A stretch of 64,000 bases of DNA, from the NCBI RefSeq assembly GCF_036010485.1, contig NZ_CP108568.1:7635001-7699000 (forward strand), given 5' to 3'. This stretch comes from Streptomyces sp. NBC_01198. Lineage in GTDB: Bacteria; Actinomycetota; Actinomycetes; Streptomycetales; Streptomycetaceae. The notes below the pieces were generated by a model. It was not told where the DNA came from. It was given only the letters and a program-made list of their open reading frames with translations, and made no database searches. A program made the translations under genes and the position numbers. Every line of letters starts with the position of its first letter. Within the stretch, counting starts at the first letter, position 1. Of the stretch, positions 1-7,502 are shown piece after piece.

Positions 1-1
1 A

Positions 2-178
2 AGCCGCCGCCCGCTGCCGGTCCAGGCGCTGTCCCGGCTGTGCGCCGCGGACGCCTTCCCGGCGCGCGTCGTCCACGGGGCCGCGCTGTCCCGGCTCACC
101 GGCGGCGCCGACCCGGTCGACGACGCCTCGGCGACAGCCTCACCGCGGCCGCCCGAGGGCGCATTCACCGTCGGCTGA
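2..178 (+). CDS. C-terminal fragment of an unidentified protein
   Basis: This is the last 58 codons of a reading frame that enters from outside the window and stops at a TGA at 176-178. Almost every third codon position is G or C, as in the genes around it, so it is probably a real gene end. The visible residues are rich in Ala, Arg, Pro and Leu and end in EGAFTVG. I do not recognise the family from this fragment. A weak GC hairpin (264-281) lies about 85 bases downstream. Confidence 0.5.
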   Translation, partial: SRRPLPVQALSRLCAADAFPARVVHGAALSRLTGGADPVDDASATASPRPPEGAFTVG

Positions 179-349
179 CCGGGCCCGGGCGAGTGGGCGC
201 GGTCACACGGGGCCGCGCCGGGCCACTGGCGGGAGGCCGGGGCTCGCGTACGTACCTGTGGCGCGTCCGGCTTCGCGGACGGACCTCCGCCCATGCCGTG
301 AGCGCGTCACCCGGCCGAGTGCGGCCCCGGCCGGTCCGCGAAGGCGTCG

Positions 350-1639
350 TCACAACGCCGCGTTGCTGTCCTGCGCCGGTGTCCGTACCGGCTGCGGGCT
401 CGCCGGACGCGGCTTGCGCTCCATCCGGCGGACGTCAGGCAGCAGCAGGACCGCGAGGCTGAGCAGGACGACCAGCCCCGACGACCCCCACAGTGCGCGC
501 GTACGGCCGAAGACCGACGCCGCGGGTCCTGCCAGCGCCAGCGCCAGCGGGGTCAGCGCGACCGAGCCCAGCCAGTCGAAGGCCGACACCCGGGAGATCA
601 GGTCCTCGGGGACCTCCTGGTGGAGCGCGAGCATCCAGTTGACCGCGAAGACCTCGATCGCCACGCCGCCGCCGAACATCACCGCGGCCAGCGCCCAGGC
701 AGGCAGCGTGAGCGCGAGCGCCGCCGAGGGCAGGGCCAGCGGGAACACCCCGAGGGTGCCGACGACCAGCATCCGGCGCGGCCGCCAGCGCATCATCAGC
801 ACCGCGCCCAGCGCCGTCCCCGCCCCGCCCGCGGCCAGCGCGAGTCCCCACGGTCCTGCGCCGCCGAGGCTCTCCCTGGAGACCAGCGGGCCGTAGACCG
901 CCTCGACCGCGTTCACCATGCCGTTGACGACGGCGAACTGCAGCACGATGCCCCACAGCCAGGATGTGGAGGCCACCACCTGCCAGCCCTCCCGCAGTTC
1001 ACGCAGCATGCCGCCGGACCGCGGTCCCCGGTCGGCGTGCGCGACGTCGATACGGGCCCGCATCGCCGCGGCCACCGCGAAGCCGGCGGCGTCGACCGCC
1101 AGCACCCAGCCGGCCCCGAAGGCGGCCACCAGCGCGCCGCCGACCGCAGAGCCGCCGATCGTCGCCGCGTTCGTGGCCAGCCGGTAGACGGAGAAGGCCT
1201 GGCCGGCGTGCGCCGGCTCGACGGTGGCGAGCAGCAGGCCCTGGGCGGCGGGGGAGAAGAAGGCCAGCGCCCCGCCGCCGACCGCGGTCAACGCCGCCAT
1301 CTGCCACAGCGTGGCGTGCCCGGTGAGCACCAGCGCGGCGAAAAGCGCCTGGGAGCAGGCGTTGACGATGTTCGCAACCGCCATCACCCGCTGCCGCGGC
1401 AGCCGGTCCGCGACCGCGCCGCCGACCAGCAGCAGCACCACCATCCCCGCGGTGCGGGCGGCCGCCACCAGACCGACGTCGGTGGCGCTGCCGCCGGACT
1501 CGATGACCGCGAAGGCCGCGGCCACGGTGGCACCGGAGTTGCCGATGCCGGTGATGAACGACGCACCCACCAGCAACCGGAAGTTCCGCCCTGCCCAAGG
1601 CGGGAAACCCGGCCGGCGCGGGTCGTGGTGTTCTGCCAT
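350..1639 (-). CDS. MFS transporter, probable drug or metabolite exporter
   Basis: The 429-residue protein is almost entirely hydrophobic segments, consistent with a 10-12 helix Major Facilitator fold in the cytoplasmic membrane. The first helix begins NFRLLVGASFITGIGNSG, and the loop after helix 2 carries ADRLPRQRV, the MFS motif A region. It resembles the MFS_3/EntS-like exporters; the substrate cannot be told. The tail (about the last 30 residues) is Pro/Arg-rich and cytoplasmic. The ATG is 6 bases from a GATAGT hexamer on the same strand, with TTGGCA 17 bases further upstream, so the mRNA is probably leaderless. The gene stands alone, convergent with the fragment at the window start. Confidence 0.85.
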   Translation of the reverse strand: MAEHHDPRRPGFPPWAGRNFRLLVGASFITGIGNSGATVAAAFAVIESGGSATDVGLVAAARTAGMVVLLLVGGAVADRLPRQRVMAVANIVNACSQALFAALVLTGHATLWQMAALTAVGGGALAFFSPAAQGLLLATVEPAHAGQAFSVYRLATNAATIGGSAVGGALVAAFGAGWVLAVDAAGFAVAAAMRARIDVAHADRGPRSGGMLRELREGWQVVASTSWLWGIVLQFAVVNGMVNAVEAVYGPLVSRESLGGAGPWGLALAAGGAGTALGAVLMMRWRPRRMLVVGTLGVFPLALPSAALALTLPAWALAAVMFGGGVAIEVFAVNWMLALHQEVPEDLISRVSAFDWLGSVALTPLALALAGPAASVFGRTRALWGSSGLVVLLSLAVLLLPDVRRMERKPRPASPQPVRTPAQDSNAAL

Positions 1640-1645
1640 CAGGGG

Positions 1646-1674
1646 ACTATCGCCGACCCCCGGCGGACTGCCAA
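1646..1674 (-). promoter_or_regulatory. Promoter of the MFS transporter gene
   Basis: Read on the minus strand, TTGGCA (1674-1669) and GATAGT (1651-1646) are separated by exactly 17 bases, and the -10 element ends 6 bases before the ATG. This fits a housekeeping sigma-factor promoter giving a leaderless transcript. No start site has been mapped. Confidence 0.6.
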
Positions 1675-1748
1675 CCCATTAAGGCGACGTCAGCGGGCGG
1701 CCGCGTACGGGCGCTGCCTCCCGCTCAGCTCTTCCCCGGCCGACCCGC

Positions 1749-2900
1749 TCACTTCTTCATCGGCCGGATGGAACTCTTGATCTTGTCGACCACGGACTGC
1801 GCGATCTGGTCGGGCACGCCCTGCCGCGCCCACAGCACCCACACCACGGGGGTGGGCTTGTCGGGTTGGGACGGGTCGAGCCAGGCGACGGTGTACGCGA
1901 TGCCGTTCGAGGAGCACTTGTCGGCCTTGGGCACCGCGGTGGTGGTGGCCTGCGCCTGCCAGCCGGTGATCCCGTAGGAGTTGTGGAACGCCTTGCTGTT
2001 CAGGGCCTTGGAGACGGTGCCCTTGCCCTTTTCCTGGAAGGCCCACTTCGCCCAGGCCCTGGCCTCGTTCTCGGCCGCTGCCTGCAGGCTCGACGCCCCG
2101 GCTCCGCCCTTGGTGCCGGCGCTCGCGCTGGAGACGCTGTTCTTGCCGTCGGTGCAGACGTCCTTCTTGAAGTACGCGGGGGCGCCCACCGCGACCTGCG
2201 GCTTGCCGGACTCGTCCCCGTAGCCGATGCTCATGCTCTCGCTGTCCACGGTCCAGTCGGGCGGCACGTCGAAGACCGAGTTGCGCTCCTGGCGCTTGAC
2301 CGCCTGCCAGCCGGGGATGACCGGCGAGACGTCGGTCGACCCGGCCGGGCCGCGCGCCCCGTCGTCACCGCCGGTGGCCCCGGGCTCCAGGGTGCCGGTC
2401 GGCGCCGGTGCGGGCGCGCTCGTGGTCACGGTGGCAGGCGGCGTGGTGTGGTCCTGAGCGTCGTTCTTCTTGCCGCCGCCGGAGACCACGGCCACCGTGA
2501 CCACCGCGGCGGCCACCACCGCGAGAGCCACGCCGACCGCGACCCAGACGGTCGCCTTGCCGCGGCCGCGGCCGCGGGGCGGGCGGCCGTCGGGGCCGCC
2601 TGGCGCCGGCGGACCCCAGGCCTGCGGGGTGGGATAGCCGCCGGGCGGCTGCGTGGGCGGCAGGTAGCCGGGCTGCGCGTAGGGCGACGGCGTCCCGTAC
2701 GGCTGCGGGCCCGGCGCAGTCCCGTACGGCTGGGCCGGAGGCTGCTGCCCGGGCTGGGGCTGGGCCGGCTGCTGATAGCCGGGCTGGGCGTACGGGTTGG
2801 GCGGCGGCCCGTACGGTGACTGCGGTTGCTGAGGGGGATTGCCCGATGGGTTCTGCTGTCCGCCGGATTGTCCCCCCGGCTGCTGCTCTCCTGGCCACAT
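1749..2900 (-). CDS. Membrane-anchored protein with Pro/Gln-rich cytoplasmic N-terminus
   Basis: The start is taken at MWPGEQQP (ATG at 2898-2900); extending the frame upstream would run through the divergent hotdog gene. The 383 residues divide into a low-complexity Pro/Gln/Gly/Tyr tail (1-105, with YGTP and AQPGY repeats), a basic patch RGRGRGK, one transmembrane helix (about 116-140), a Thr/Pro/Ala linker, and a C-terminal extracellular domain of about 200 residues. That domain has two cysteines that could pair (in DVCTDG and DKCSSN). This layout is common for streptomycete surface proteins of unknown role. I recognise no enzymatic motif. Confidence 0.8.
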   Translation of the reverse strand: MWPGEQQPGGQSGGQQNPSGNPPQQPQSPYGPPPNPYAQPGYQQPAQPQPGQQPPAQPYGTAPGPQPYGTPSPYAQPGYLPPTQPPGGYPTPQAWGPPAPGGPDGRPPRGRGRGKATVWVAVGVALAVVAAAVVTVAVVSGGGKKNDAQDHTTPPATVTTSAPAPAPTGTLEPGATGGDDGARGPAGSTDVSPVIPGWQAVKRQERNSVFDVPPDWTVDSESMSIGYGDESGKPQVAVGAPAYFKKDVCTDGKNSVSSASAGTKGGAGASSLQAAAENEARAWAKWAFQEKGKGTVSKALNSKAFHNSYGITGWQAQATTTAVPKADKCSSNGIAYTVAWLDPSQPDKPTPVVWVLWARQGVPDQIAQSVVDKIKSSIRPMKK

Positions 2901-2972
2901 GGCTGGAAACACTAGGGGAGCAGGGCCACGGGTTCCACGCCAGATCGTCCTACTGGCTGGTAACATGCGGGC

Positions 2973-3425
2973 ATGTCCGACACCTTGCCCTCGATCGGCG
3001 AACTCCTGACGGCCACCGTGCCGATGGTCCGCACCCTTCGGCTGGAATATCTGGAGACCACCCCGGAGCGCGCGATGCTCGCGCTGCCCGACGACCCCGA
3101 CTACCACAACCACGTCGCAGGACCGCACGCAGGCGCGATGTTCACCCTCGCCGAGTCCGCCAGCGGCGCCGTCGTGCTCGCGGCGTTCGGCGACCAGCTC
3201 GGCAGGGCCGTACCGCTGCCGGTGCGCGCCGAGATCGGCTGGACGAAGCTGGCGAGGGGTCCGCTCACGGCCACCGCCGTGCTCGGCCGCCCGGCCGCCG
3301 AGGTCGTCGCGGAACTCGACGCTGGTACCCGCCCCGAGTTCCCCGTCGAGGTGTCCGTGCAGCGGGCCGACGGCGCCGAGACCTCCCACATGACGATCAT
3401 CTGGACGCTGCGCCCCAACAGCTGA
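2973..3425 (+). CDS. DUF4442/PaaI-like hotdog protein, putative acyl-CoA thioesterase
   Basis: This 150-residue protein has the layout of the DUF4442 branch of hotdog-fold thioesterases: an N-terminal helix, then HNHVAGPHAGAMFTLAE for the long central helix with its His and Asn/Asp-like positions, then four beta strands (PLPVRAEIGWTKLARGPL and following). It presumably hydrolyses or binds acyl-CoAs in the cytoplasm; the substrate is unknown. The ATG lies 6 bases after TAACAT (2961-2966) and has no Shine-Dalgarno sequence, so the mRNA is probably leaderless. It is divergent from the membrane-anchored protein across 72 bases. Confidence 0.85.
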   Translation: MSDTLPSIGELLTATVPMVRTLRLEYLETTPERAMLALPDDPDYHNHVAGPHAGAMFTLAESASGAVVLAAFGDQLGRAVPLPVRAEIGWTKLARGPLTATAVLGRPAAEVVAELDAGTRPEFPVEVSVQRADGAETSHMTIIWTLRPNS

Positions 3426-3576
3426 CGAAGAGGCCGTGCCGGGCAACCGCACCCCGGCCGCCGCCCGTCCTGAGCGGCCGCCGTGCCCGGAATGCTTTGC
3501 GCAGCCCGTCGGTTAGTCTTCCTGGAAGTGCGCCACGCGCGCACCGTCAGAGCGTTGTCGTGGGGAGGGACCGGCC

Positions 3577-4236
3577 GTGCACGTCCAGGACTGGCTCAAC
3601 GACGTCCCACCGGTCGCTGTTTACCTGATGGTGGGCGTGGTGGTCGGCCTGGAGAGCCTGGGGATCCCGCTGCCCGGCGAGATCGTGCTGATGACCGCCG
3701 CCCTCATGTCCTCGCAGGGCCACGCCAACCCGTGGCTGGTCGCGGCGAGCGCGATCATCGGCGCGATCGGCGGCGACTCCATCGGATATGCCATCGGTCA
3801 CAAGGGCGGCAAGCCCCTGCTGGACAAGCTCGGCAAGAGATTCCCCTCGCACTTCTCACCCGGCCATGTCGCCACCGCCGAGCGCTCCTTCCAGCGCTGG
3901 GGCATGTGGGCGGTCTTCTTCGGCCGCTTCGTGGCCCTGCTGCGGATCTTCGCCGGGCCGCTGGCCGGCGTGCTGAAGATGCCCTATGGCAGGTTCCTCG
4001 TCGCCAACGCGCTGGGCGGCATCGTCTGGGCCGGCGGCATCACCGCCGTCATCTACTACGTCGGCCAGGTCGCCGAGCCGTGGCTCAAGCGGTTCGGCTA
4101 CGTCGGGCTCGGCATCGCCGTGCTCTTCGGCATCGGCTCGCTGGTCCTCGTCAGGCGCCGCGCCGCCAGGGTGCAGGCCGAGCTGGAAGCGCCCGCCGAG
4201 GAGATCGAAGTGGCGGCCGCGCAGCCCGGCGAGTGA
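3577..4236 (+). CDS. DedA family membrane protein
   Basis: The 219-residue integral membrane protein begins at GTG, preceded by GGGGAGGGA as ribosome binding site. It carries DedA hallmarks: ESLGIPLPGEIVL near residues 27-39, GGDSIGYAIGHKGG in the next segment, and the conserved arginines FFGRFVALLRIFAGPLAG near residues 110-127. DedA proteins are implicated in lipid (undecaprenyl phosphate or phospholipid) translocation and proton-dependent membrane homeostasis. The C-terminal 30 residues are Ala/Glu/Arg-rich and cytoplasmic. It is a single gene, convergent with the carbonic anhydrase homologue. Confidence 0.9.
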   Translation: MHVQDWLNDVPPVAVYLMVGVVVGLESLGIPLPGEIVLMTAALMSSQGHANPWLVAASAIIGAIGGDSIGYAIGHKGGKPLLDKLGKRFPSHFSPGHVATAERSFQRWGMWAVFFGRFVALLRIFAGPLAGVLKMPYGRFLVANALGGIVWAGGITAVIYYVGQVAEPWLKRFGYVGLGIAVLFGIGSLVLVRRRAARVQAELEAPAEEIEVAAAQPGE

Positions 4237-4326
4237 CCTGGTCCGAGTGACCCGGGCCACACTCCCGCCCCTGGGCCCACCCCCCGGGCCTCCACCGGAC
4301 GCTGCGTACGGGCCTCCGCCGGGCCC

Positions 4327-4905
4327 TCAGCCCCGCCCGTCGCCGACCGCGTCCCGGTGCGCCGCCGCCAGCGCCACGTAGTGCTCGGCGTTGAGCCGGA
4401 CCACCGCCCGCTCCTCCTCGGTCAGCTCCCGCCGCACCCGGGCCGGGACACCGGCGACCAGCGAACCGGCCGGCACCTGCATCCCCTGCGGCACCAGCGC
4501 CTGCGCGGCGACCAGCGAACCGGCGCCGATCCGGGCACCGTTCAGCACGGTCGCGCCCATCCCGACCAGCACCCCGTCCTCGATCACACAGCCGTGCAGC
4601 ACCGCGTTGTGCCCGACCGAGACGCCCTCGCCGACGACCACCGGGAAGCCGGGATCGGCGTGCACCGAGCAGTTGTCCTGGATGTTGGAGCCCGCCCCGA
4701 CGGAGATCGACTCGCAGTCGCCGCGCAGCACCGCGTGGTACCAGGTGCTCGCTCCGGCACGGAGCGTCACCCGGCCCAGCACCACCGACGTGGGTGCCAC
4801 GTAGGCGGCCGGGTCGATCTCCGGGCGTACGCCGAGGATGCCGGCGACCAGCGCGCCCGCCGCCGTGCGCGGCGGGTCGGCCGGCTCACTCGTCCGGTCT
4901 GTCAT
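4327..4905 (-). CDS. Gamma-carbonic anhydrase family protein
   Basis: The 192-residue left-handed beta-helix protein has hexapeptide repeats from about residue 35 to 150. Candidate zinc ligands are in NCSVHAD and VSVGHNAVLHGC, the pattern of the gamma-CA/CaiE/PaaY group. It may be a carbonic anhydrase or, like PaaY, a thioesterase; the sequence does not decide. I chose MTDRTSEP as the start because GGAGG sits 7 bases before it; an ATG five codons upstream overlaps that ribosome binding site. It is divergent from a second beta-helix protein across only 57 bases. Confidence 0.85.
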   Translation of the reverse strand: MTDRTSEPADPPRTAAGALVAGILGVRPEIDPAAYVAPTSVVLGRVTLRAGASTWYHAVLRGDCESISVGAGSNIQDNCSVHADPGFPVVVGEGVSVGHNAVLHGCVIEDGVLVGMGATVLNGARIGAGSLVAAQALVPQGMQVPAGSLVAGVPARVRRELTEEERAVVRLNAEHYVALAAAHRDAVGDGRG

Positions 4906-4962
4906 CGCACACGCCTCCATGCCGGTCCGCCGCTGTCCTCCGGCACCGTATACGGTGAATCC

Positions 4963-5766
4963 GTGCCCAGGAATGAGAACGTGTTCCTTTCCGCGACCGC
5001 GGCTGTGACCTCGGCCGCGACCGCCGCCGCGGCCTGGCGGCGGCGGGCAGCCTCACGGCTGGTGCACCGGGCCCGGCGCTGGGCGCAGAACGCCGGCGCG
5101 GTCACCGCGGAGCGGCCAGGACTGCTGCACTTCGGCCGGATCGGCCCCGGCACCCGGCTCGCCCACCCGCTGGGCACCGTCTTCGGCGAGCGCTGGATCC
5201 AGCTGGGCGACTACTGCATCATCGGCGAGCAGGTCACCCTCACCGTCGGCCTGATGCCCACCGACGCCCTCCCGGACGGTGACGCCGGCAGCGGCTTCGG
5301 CCCTGACCCGGTGCTGCGGCTCGGCGACGGGGTGGTGCTCGGCCGCGGCAGCCACGTGGTGGCGCTCGCCCCCATCACCCTCGGCGAGAAGGTCTACTGC
5401 GGCCCGTACGTGTATCTGACCAGCATCAACCACTCCTACGACGACATCGGGCGACCCATCGGCGAGCAGTGGCCGCGGACCGCCCCGGTCGAGATCGGCG
5501 CGGGCAGCTGGCTCGGGGCCGGCTGCGTGATCCTGCCCGGCGCCAGGCTCGGCAGGAACGTGGTGGTCGCGGCGGGTGCCGTGGTCCGCGGCGAGGTGCC
5601 GGACTTCGCGGTGGTGGCCGGCGCACCGGCCCGGATCGTCCGGCGCTGGGACGAGCGCACCGCCAACTGGCAGCCGCCGCTGCGCACTCCGGCGCCGGTC
5701 CCCTTCCCGGCCGAGGCCGCCCCCGAACAGCTGCTGGACACCGGGGAGTTGGAACAGCAGGCCTGA
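4963..5766 (+). CDS. Hexapeptide-repeat acyltransferase (left-handed beta-helix)
   Basis: This protein of about 267 residues has an Ala/Arg-rich helical N-terminus (1-45), then hexapeptide repeats: LGDYCIIGEQVTL, a 20-residue loop with acidic residues, VYLTSINHSYDDIG (His likely catalytic, as in the NodL/maltose O-acetyltransferase group) and IGAGSWLGAGCVILPGA. It probably transfers an acetyl or acyl group to a sugar or similar acceptor. The start is GTG at 4963, 6 bases after TACGGT, so the mRNA is probably leaderless; the open frame extends further upstream only through the divergent gene. The C-terminus is Pro/Glu-rich. Confidence 0.8.
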   Translation: MPRNENVFLSATAAVTSAATAAAAWRRRAASRLVHRARRWAQNAGAVTAERPGLLHFGRIGPGTRLAHPLGTVFGERWIQLGDYCIIGEQVTLTVGLMPTDALPDGDAGSGFGPDPVLRLGDGVVLGRGSHVVALAPITLGEKVYCGPYVYLTSINHSYDDIGRPIGEQWPRTAPVEIGAGSWLGAGCVILPGARLGRNVVVAAGAVVRGEVPDFAVVAGAPARIVRRWDERTANWQPPLRTPAPVPFPAEAAPEQLLDTGELEQQA

Positions 5767-5810
5767 GGGGCGGCACGCGGGTGCCGCTGCGGTTTGTTAG
5801 ATTCCCCTGT

Positions 5811-6341
5811 ATGCGCGCCCCGATCGGACCCTTCGACGACGCCCTGCCCGCCACCGAGCGCCGTGACCTGCTGCCGCCACCGGTGGCGGCAGCCGTCAGC
5901 GCCGGGATGATCCATGTGGACACCGACCCTGCGAAGGCCGACACCGCCGCCTTCGTGGCGACCTACGGCGAGGAACTGCTGCGGCAGTCCGCCAACTGCG
6001 TGGTGGTGGCCGGCAAGCGCGGCGGAGATGTCACCCTCGCCGCCTGCCTGGTGCTGTCCACCGCCCGCGTCGACGTCAACGGCGCGGTCCGCCGCCACCT
6101 CGGCGCCCGCAAGGCGTCCTTCGCCTCGATGGACACCGCGGTCGGCGGCACCGGCATGGAGTACGGCGGCATCACCCCGGTCGGCCTGCCCGCGGACTGG
6201 CCGCTGCTGATCGACGCGGCGGTGGCCGACACCTCATGGGTGCTGATCGGCAGCGGGGCACGCCGCGGCAAGCTCATCGTGCCGGGCAAGGACCTCGCCG
6301 GGCTGCCGGGCGCGGTGGTCCTCGACGGCCTCGGCGTCTGA
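5811..6341 (+). CDS. YbaK/EbsC-family aminoacyl-tRNA deacylase-like protein
   Basis: The 176-residue protein matches the YbaK/ProX editing-domain fold: NCVVVAGKRGG for the central strand, VNGAVRRHLGARKASFA containing the conserved lysine, and GGITPVGLP, the usual GxxxPxG-type turn. Family members hydrolyse mischarged tRNA (for example Cys-tRNAPro or Ala-tRNAPro) in trans; the substrate here is unknown. The ATG is 7 bases downstream of TAGATT (5798-5803) and has no Shine-Dalgarno sequence, so it is probably leaderless. It stands alone after the acyltransferase (44-base gap). Confidence 0.85.
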   Translation: MRAPIGPFDDALPATERRDLLPPPVAAAVSAGMIHVDTDPAKADTAAFVATYGEELLRQSANCVVVAGKRGGDVTLAACLVLSTARVDVNGAVRRHLGARKASFASMDTAVGGTGMEYGGITPVGLPADWPLLIDAAVADTSWVLIGSGARRGKLIVPGKDLAGLPGAVVLDGLGV

Positions 6342-6365
6342 GCCGGCCGGCGTACACCTGGCGCG

Positions 6366-6773
6366 TCAGTCCAGCTGCGGGATCTCGATCGCGGGGCAGC
6401 GGTCCATGACCATGTCGAGCCCGGCGTCCCTGGTCCGCTCGTACGCCGCCTCGTCGACCACGCCGAGCTGGAACCACACCGCCTTCGCGCCGGCCGCCAC
6501 CGCGTCGTCGGCGACCTGGCCGGCGAGGGCGGAGTTGACGAAGACGTCCACCACGTCCACCGGGAAGGGGATGTCGGCCAGCGAGGCGTAGCCCTGCTCG
6601 CCGTGCACCGGCTCCGCTTTCGGGTGGACCGGCACGACCCGCTTGCCGAACCGCTGCAGCACCGCGGCGACGCCGTACGCCGCCCGCGAGGTGTTGTTGG
6701 ACAGGCCGACCACCGCCCAGGTGTCGCCCGTCTCCAGCAGGATCTTCCGTACTTCCGCCGCGTCGCCGTACAC
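6366..6773 (-). CDS. CoA-binding protein (YccU-like)
   Basis: This short Rossmann protein (135 residues) of the CoA_binding_2 family has WAVVGLSNNTSRAAYG as the nucleotide loop, RVVPVHPKAEPVHGEQGY, then VDVVDVFVNS and KAVWFQLGVVDEAAY. It presumably binds CoA or an acyl-CoA in the cytoplasm; the physiological role of the family is not settled. I start it at GTG (6771-6773) because GGAGG lies 5 bases upstream and homologues start at the same YGDAAEVRK position. The frame stays open further upstream but would run into yigZ. It is convergent with the YbaK gene (24 bases). Confidence 0.85.
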   Translation of the reverse strand: MYGDAAEVRKILLETGDTWAVVGLSNNTSRAAYGVAAVLQRFGKRVVPVHPKAEPVHGEQGYASLADIPFPVDVVDVFVNSALAGQVADDAVAAGAKAVWFQLGVVDEAAYERTRDAGLDMVMDRCPAIEIPQLD

Positions 6774-6830
6774 GCCGTCCTCCGCACTCTCGTCCTGTCC
6801 CCTTCGAACCGGCGGACGCCCGCCGGCATT

Positions 6831-6863
6831 CCCCGGGCCAGGCGGGATCTGTCGGACACGGCC
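6831..6863 (-). repeat. 33-bp dispersed repeat, copy A
   Basis: The minus-strand sequence here matches 30 of 33 bases at 34382-34414 (plus strand). It begins GGCCGTGTCCGACAG and ends in GCCTGGCCCGGGG. This copy lies between the CoA-binding gene and yigZ, and its end abuts the TAGGCT hexamer of the yigZ promoter. I infer a family of dispersed intergenic elements; see findings. Confidence 0.6.
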
Positions 6864-6875
6864 TAGGCTGGAGCG

Positions 6876-7502
6876 ATGATCGACCGGTATCTGGCGGTGG
6901 CGCGGGTCGGCGTCCACGAGAGCGAGATCAAGCGCTCCCGTTTCCTGTGCTCCCTCGCCCCCGCCCCCGACGAGGCGGCCGCGCAGGCCGTCATCCGTGA
7001 CGTACGCCGGGCCCACCCCACCGCGTCGCACAACTGCTTCGCCTACGTGATCGGCCCCGACGGGCGGCTGCACCGGGCGAGCGACGACGGCGAACCCGGC
7101 GGCACCGCGGGCACCCCGATGCTGCAGGTGCTGCTCGCCCGGGAGGTCCGCGACACCGTGGCCGTCGTCACCCGCTACTACGGCGGCGTCCAGCTCGGCG
7201 CGGGCGGCCTGGCCCGCGCCTACGGGGGTGCGGTGTCGGCGGCGCTGGACGAGATCGGCACGGTCGAGCGGCGCCGGCTGACCCTGCTGACCGTCACCGT
7301 CGGCCATGCGCACGCCGGCCGGCTGGAGAACGACCTGCGCTCCGCGGGCCACACCCTGCGCGAGGTCGGTTACGGCGCCGCAGTGACCCTCGCCCTCGGC
7401 GTCCCGGAGGGCGAGGTGCCCGCCTTCAGATCCTGGCTGGCCGACGTGACCTCGGGCGCGGCGTCCTGCGAGACGGCGGGCAGCGCCTACGTGGACGTGT
7501 GA
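6876..7502 (+). CDS. YigZ/IMPACT family protein
   Basis: The 208-residue protein has the two-domain UPF0029 architecture: an N-terminal Impact domain with AHPTASHNCFAYVIG, SDDGEPGGTAGTPML and VTRYYGGVQLGAGGLARAYG, then a C-terminal ferredoxin-like DUF1949 domain from about residue 140. The family is widespread and linked loosely to translation control or proline peptides; its biochemical function is not established. The ATG follows TAGGCT (6864-6869) by 6 bases; the GGAG between them could also serve as a weak ribosome binding site. Its last 16 bases overlap the end of the convergent glucarate dehydratase homologue. Confidence 0.9.
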   Translation: MIDRYLAVARVGVHESEIKRSRFLCSLAPAPDEAAAQAVIRDVRRAHPTASHNCFAYVIGPDGRLHRASDDGEPGGTAGTPMLQVLLAREVRDTVAVVTRYYGGVQLGAGGLARAYGGAVSAALDEIGTVERRRLTLLTVTVGHAHAGRLENDLRSAGHTLREVGYGAAVTLALGVPEGEVPAFRSWLADVTSGAASCETAGSAYVDV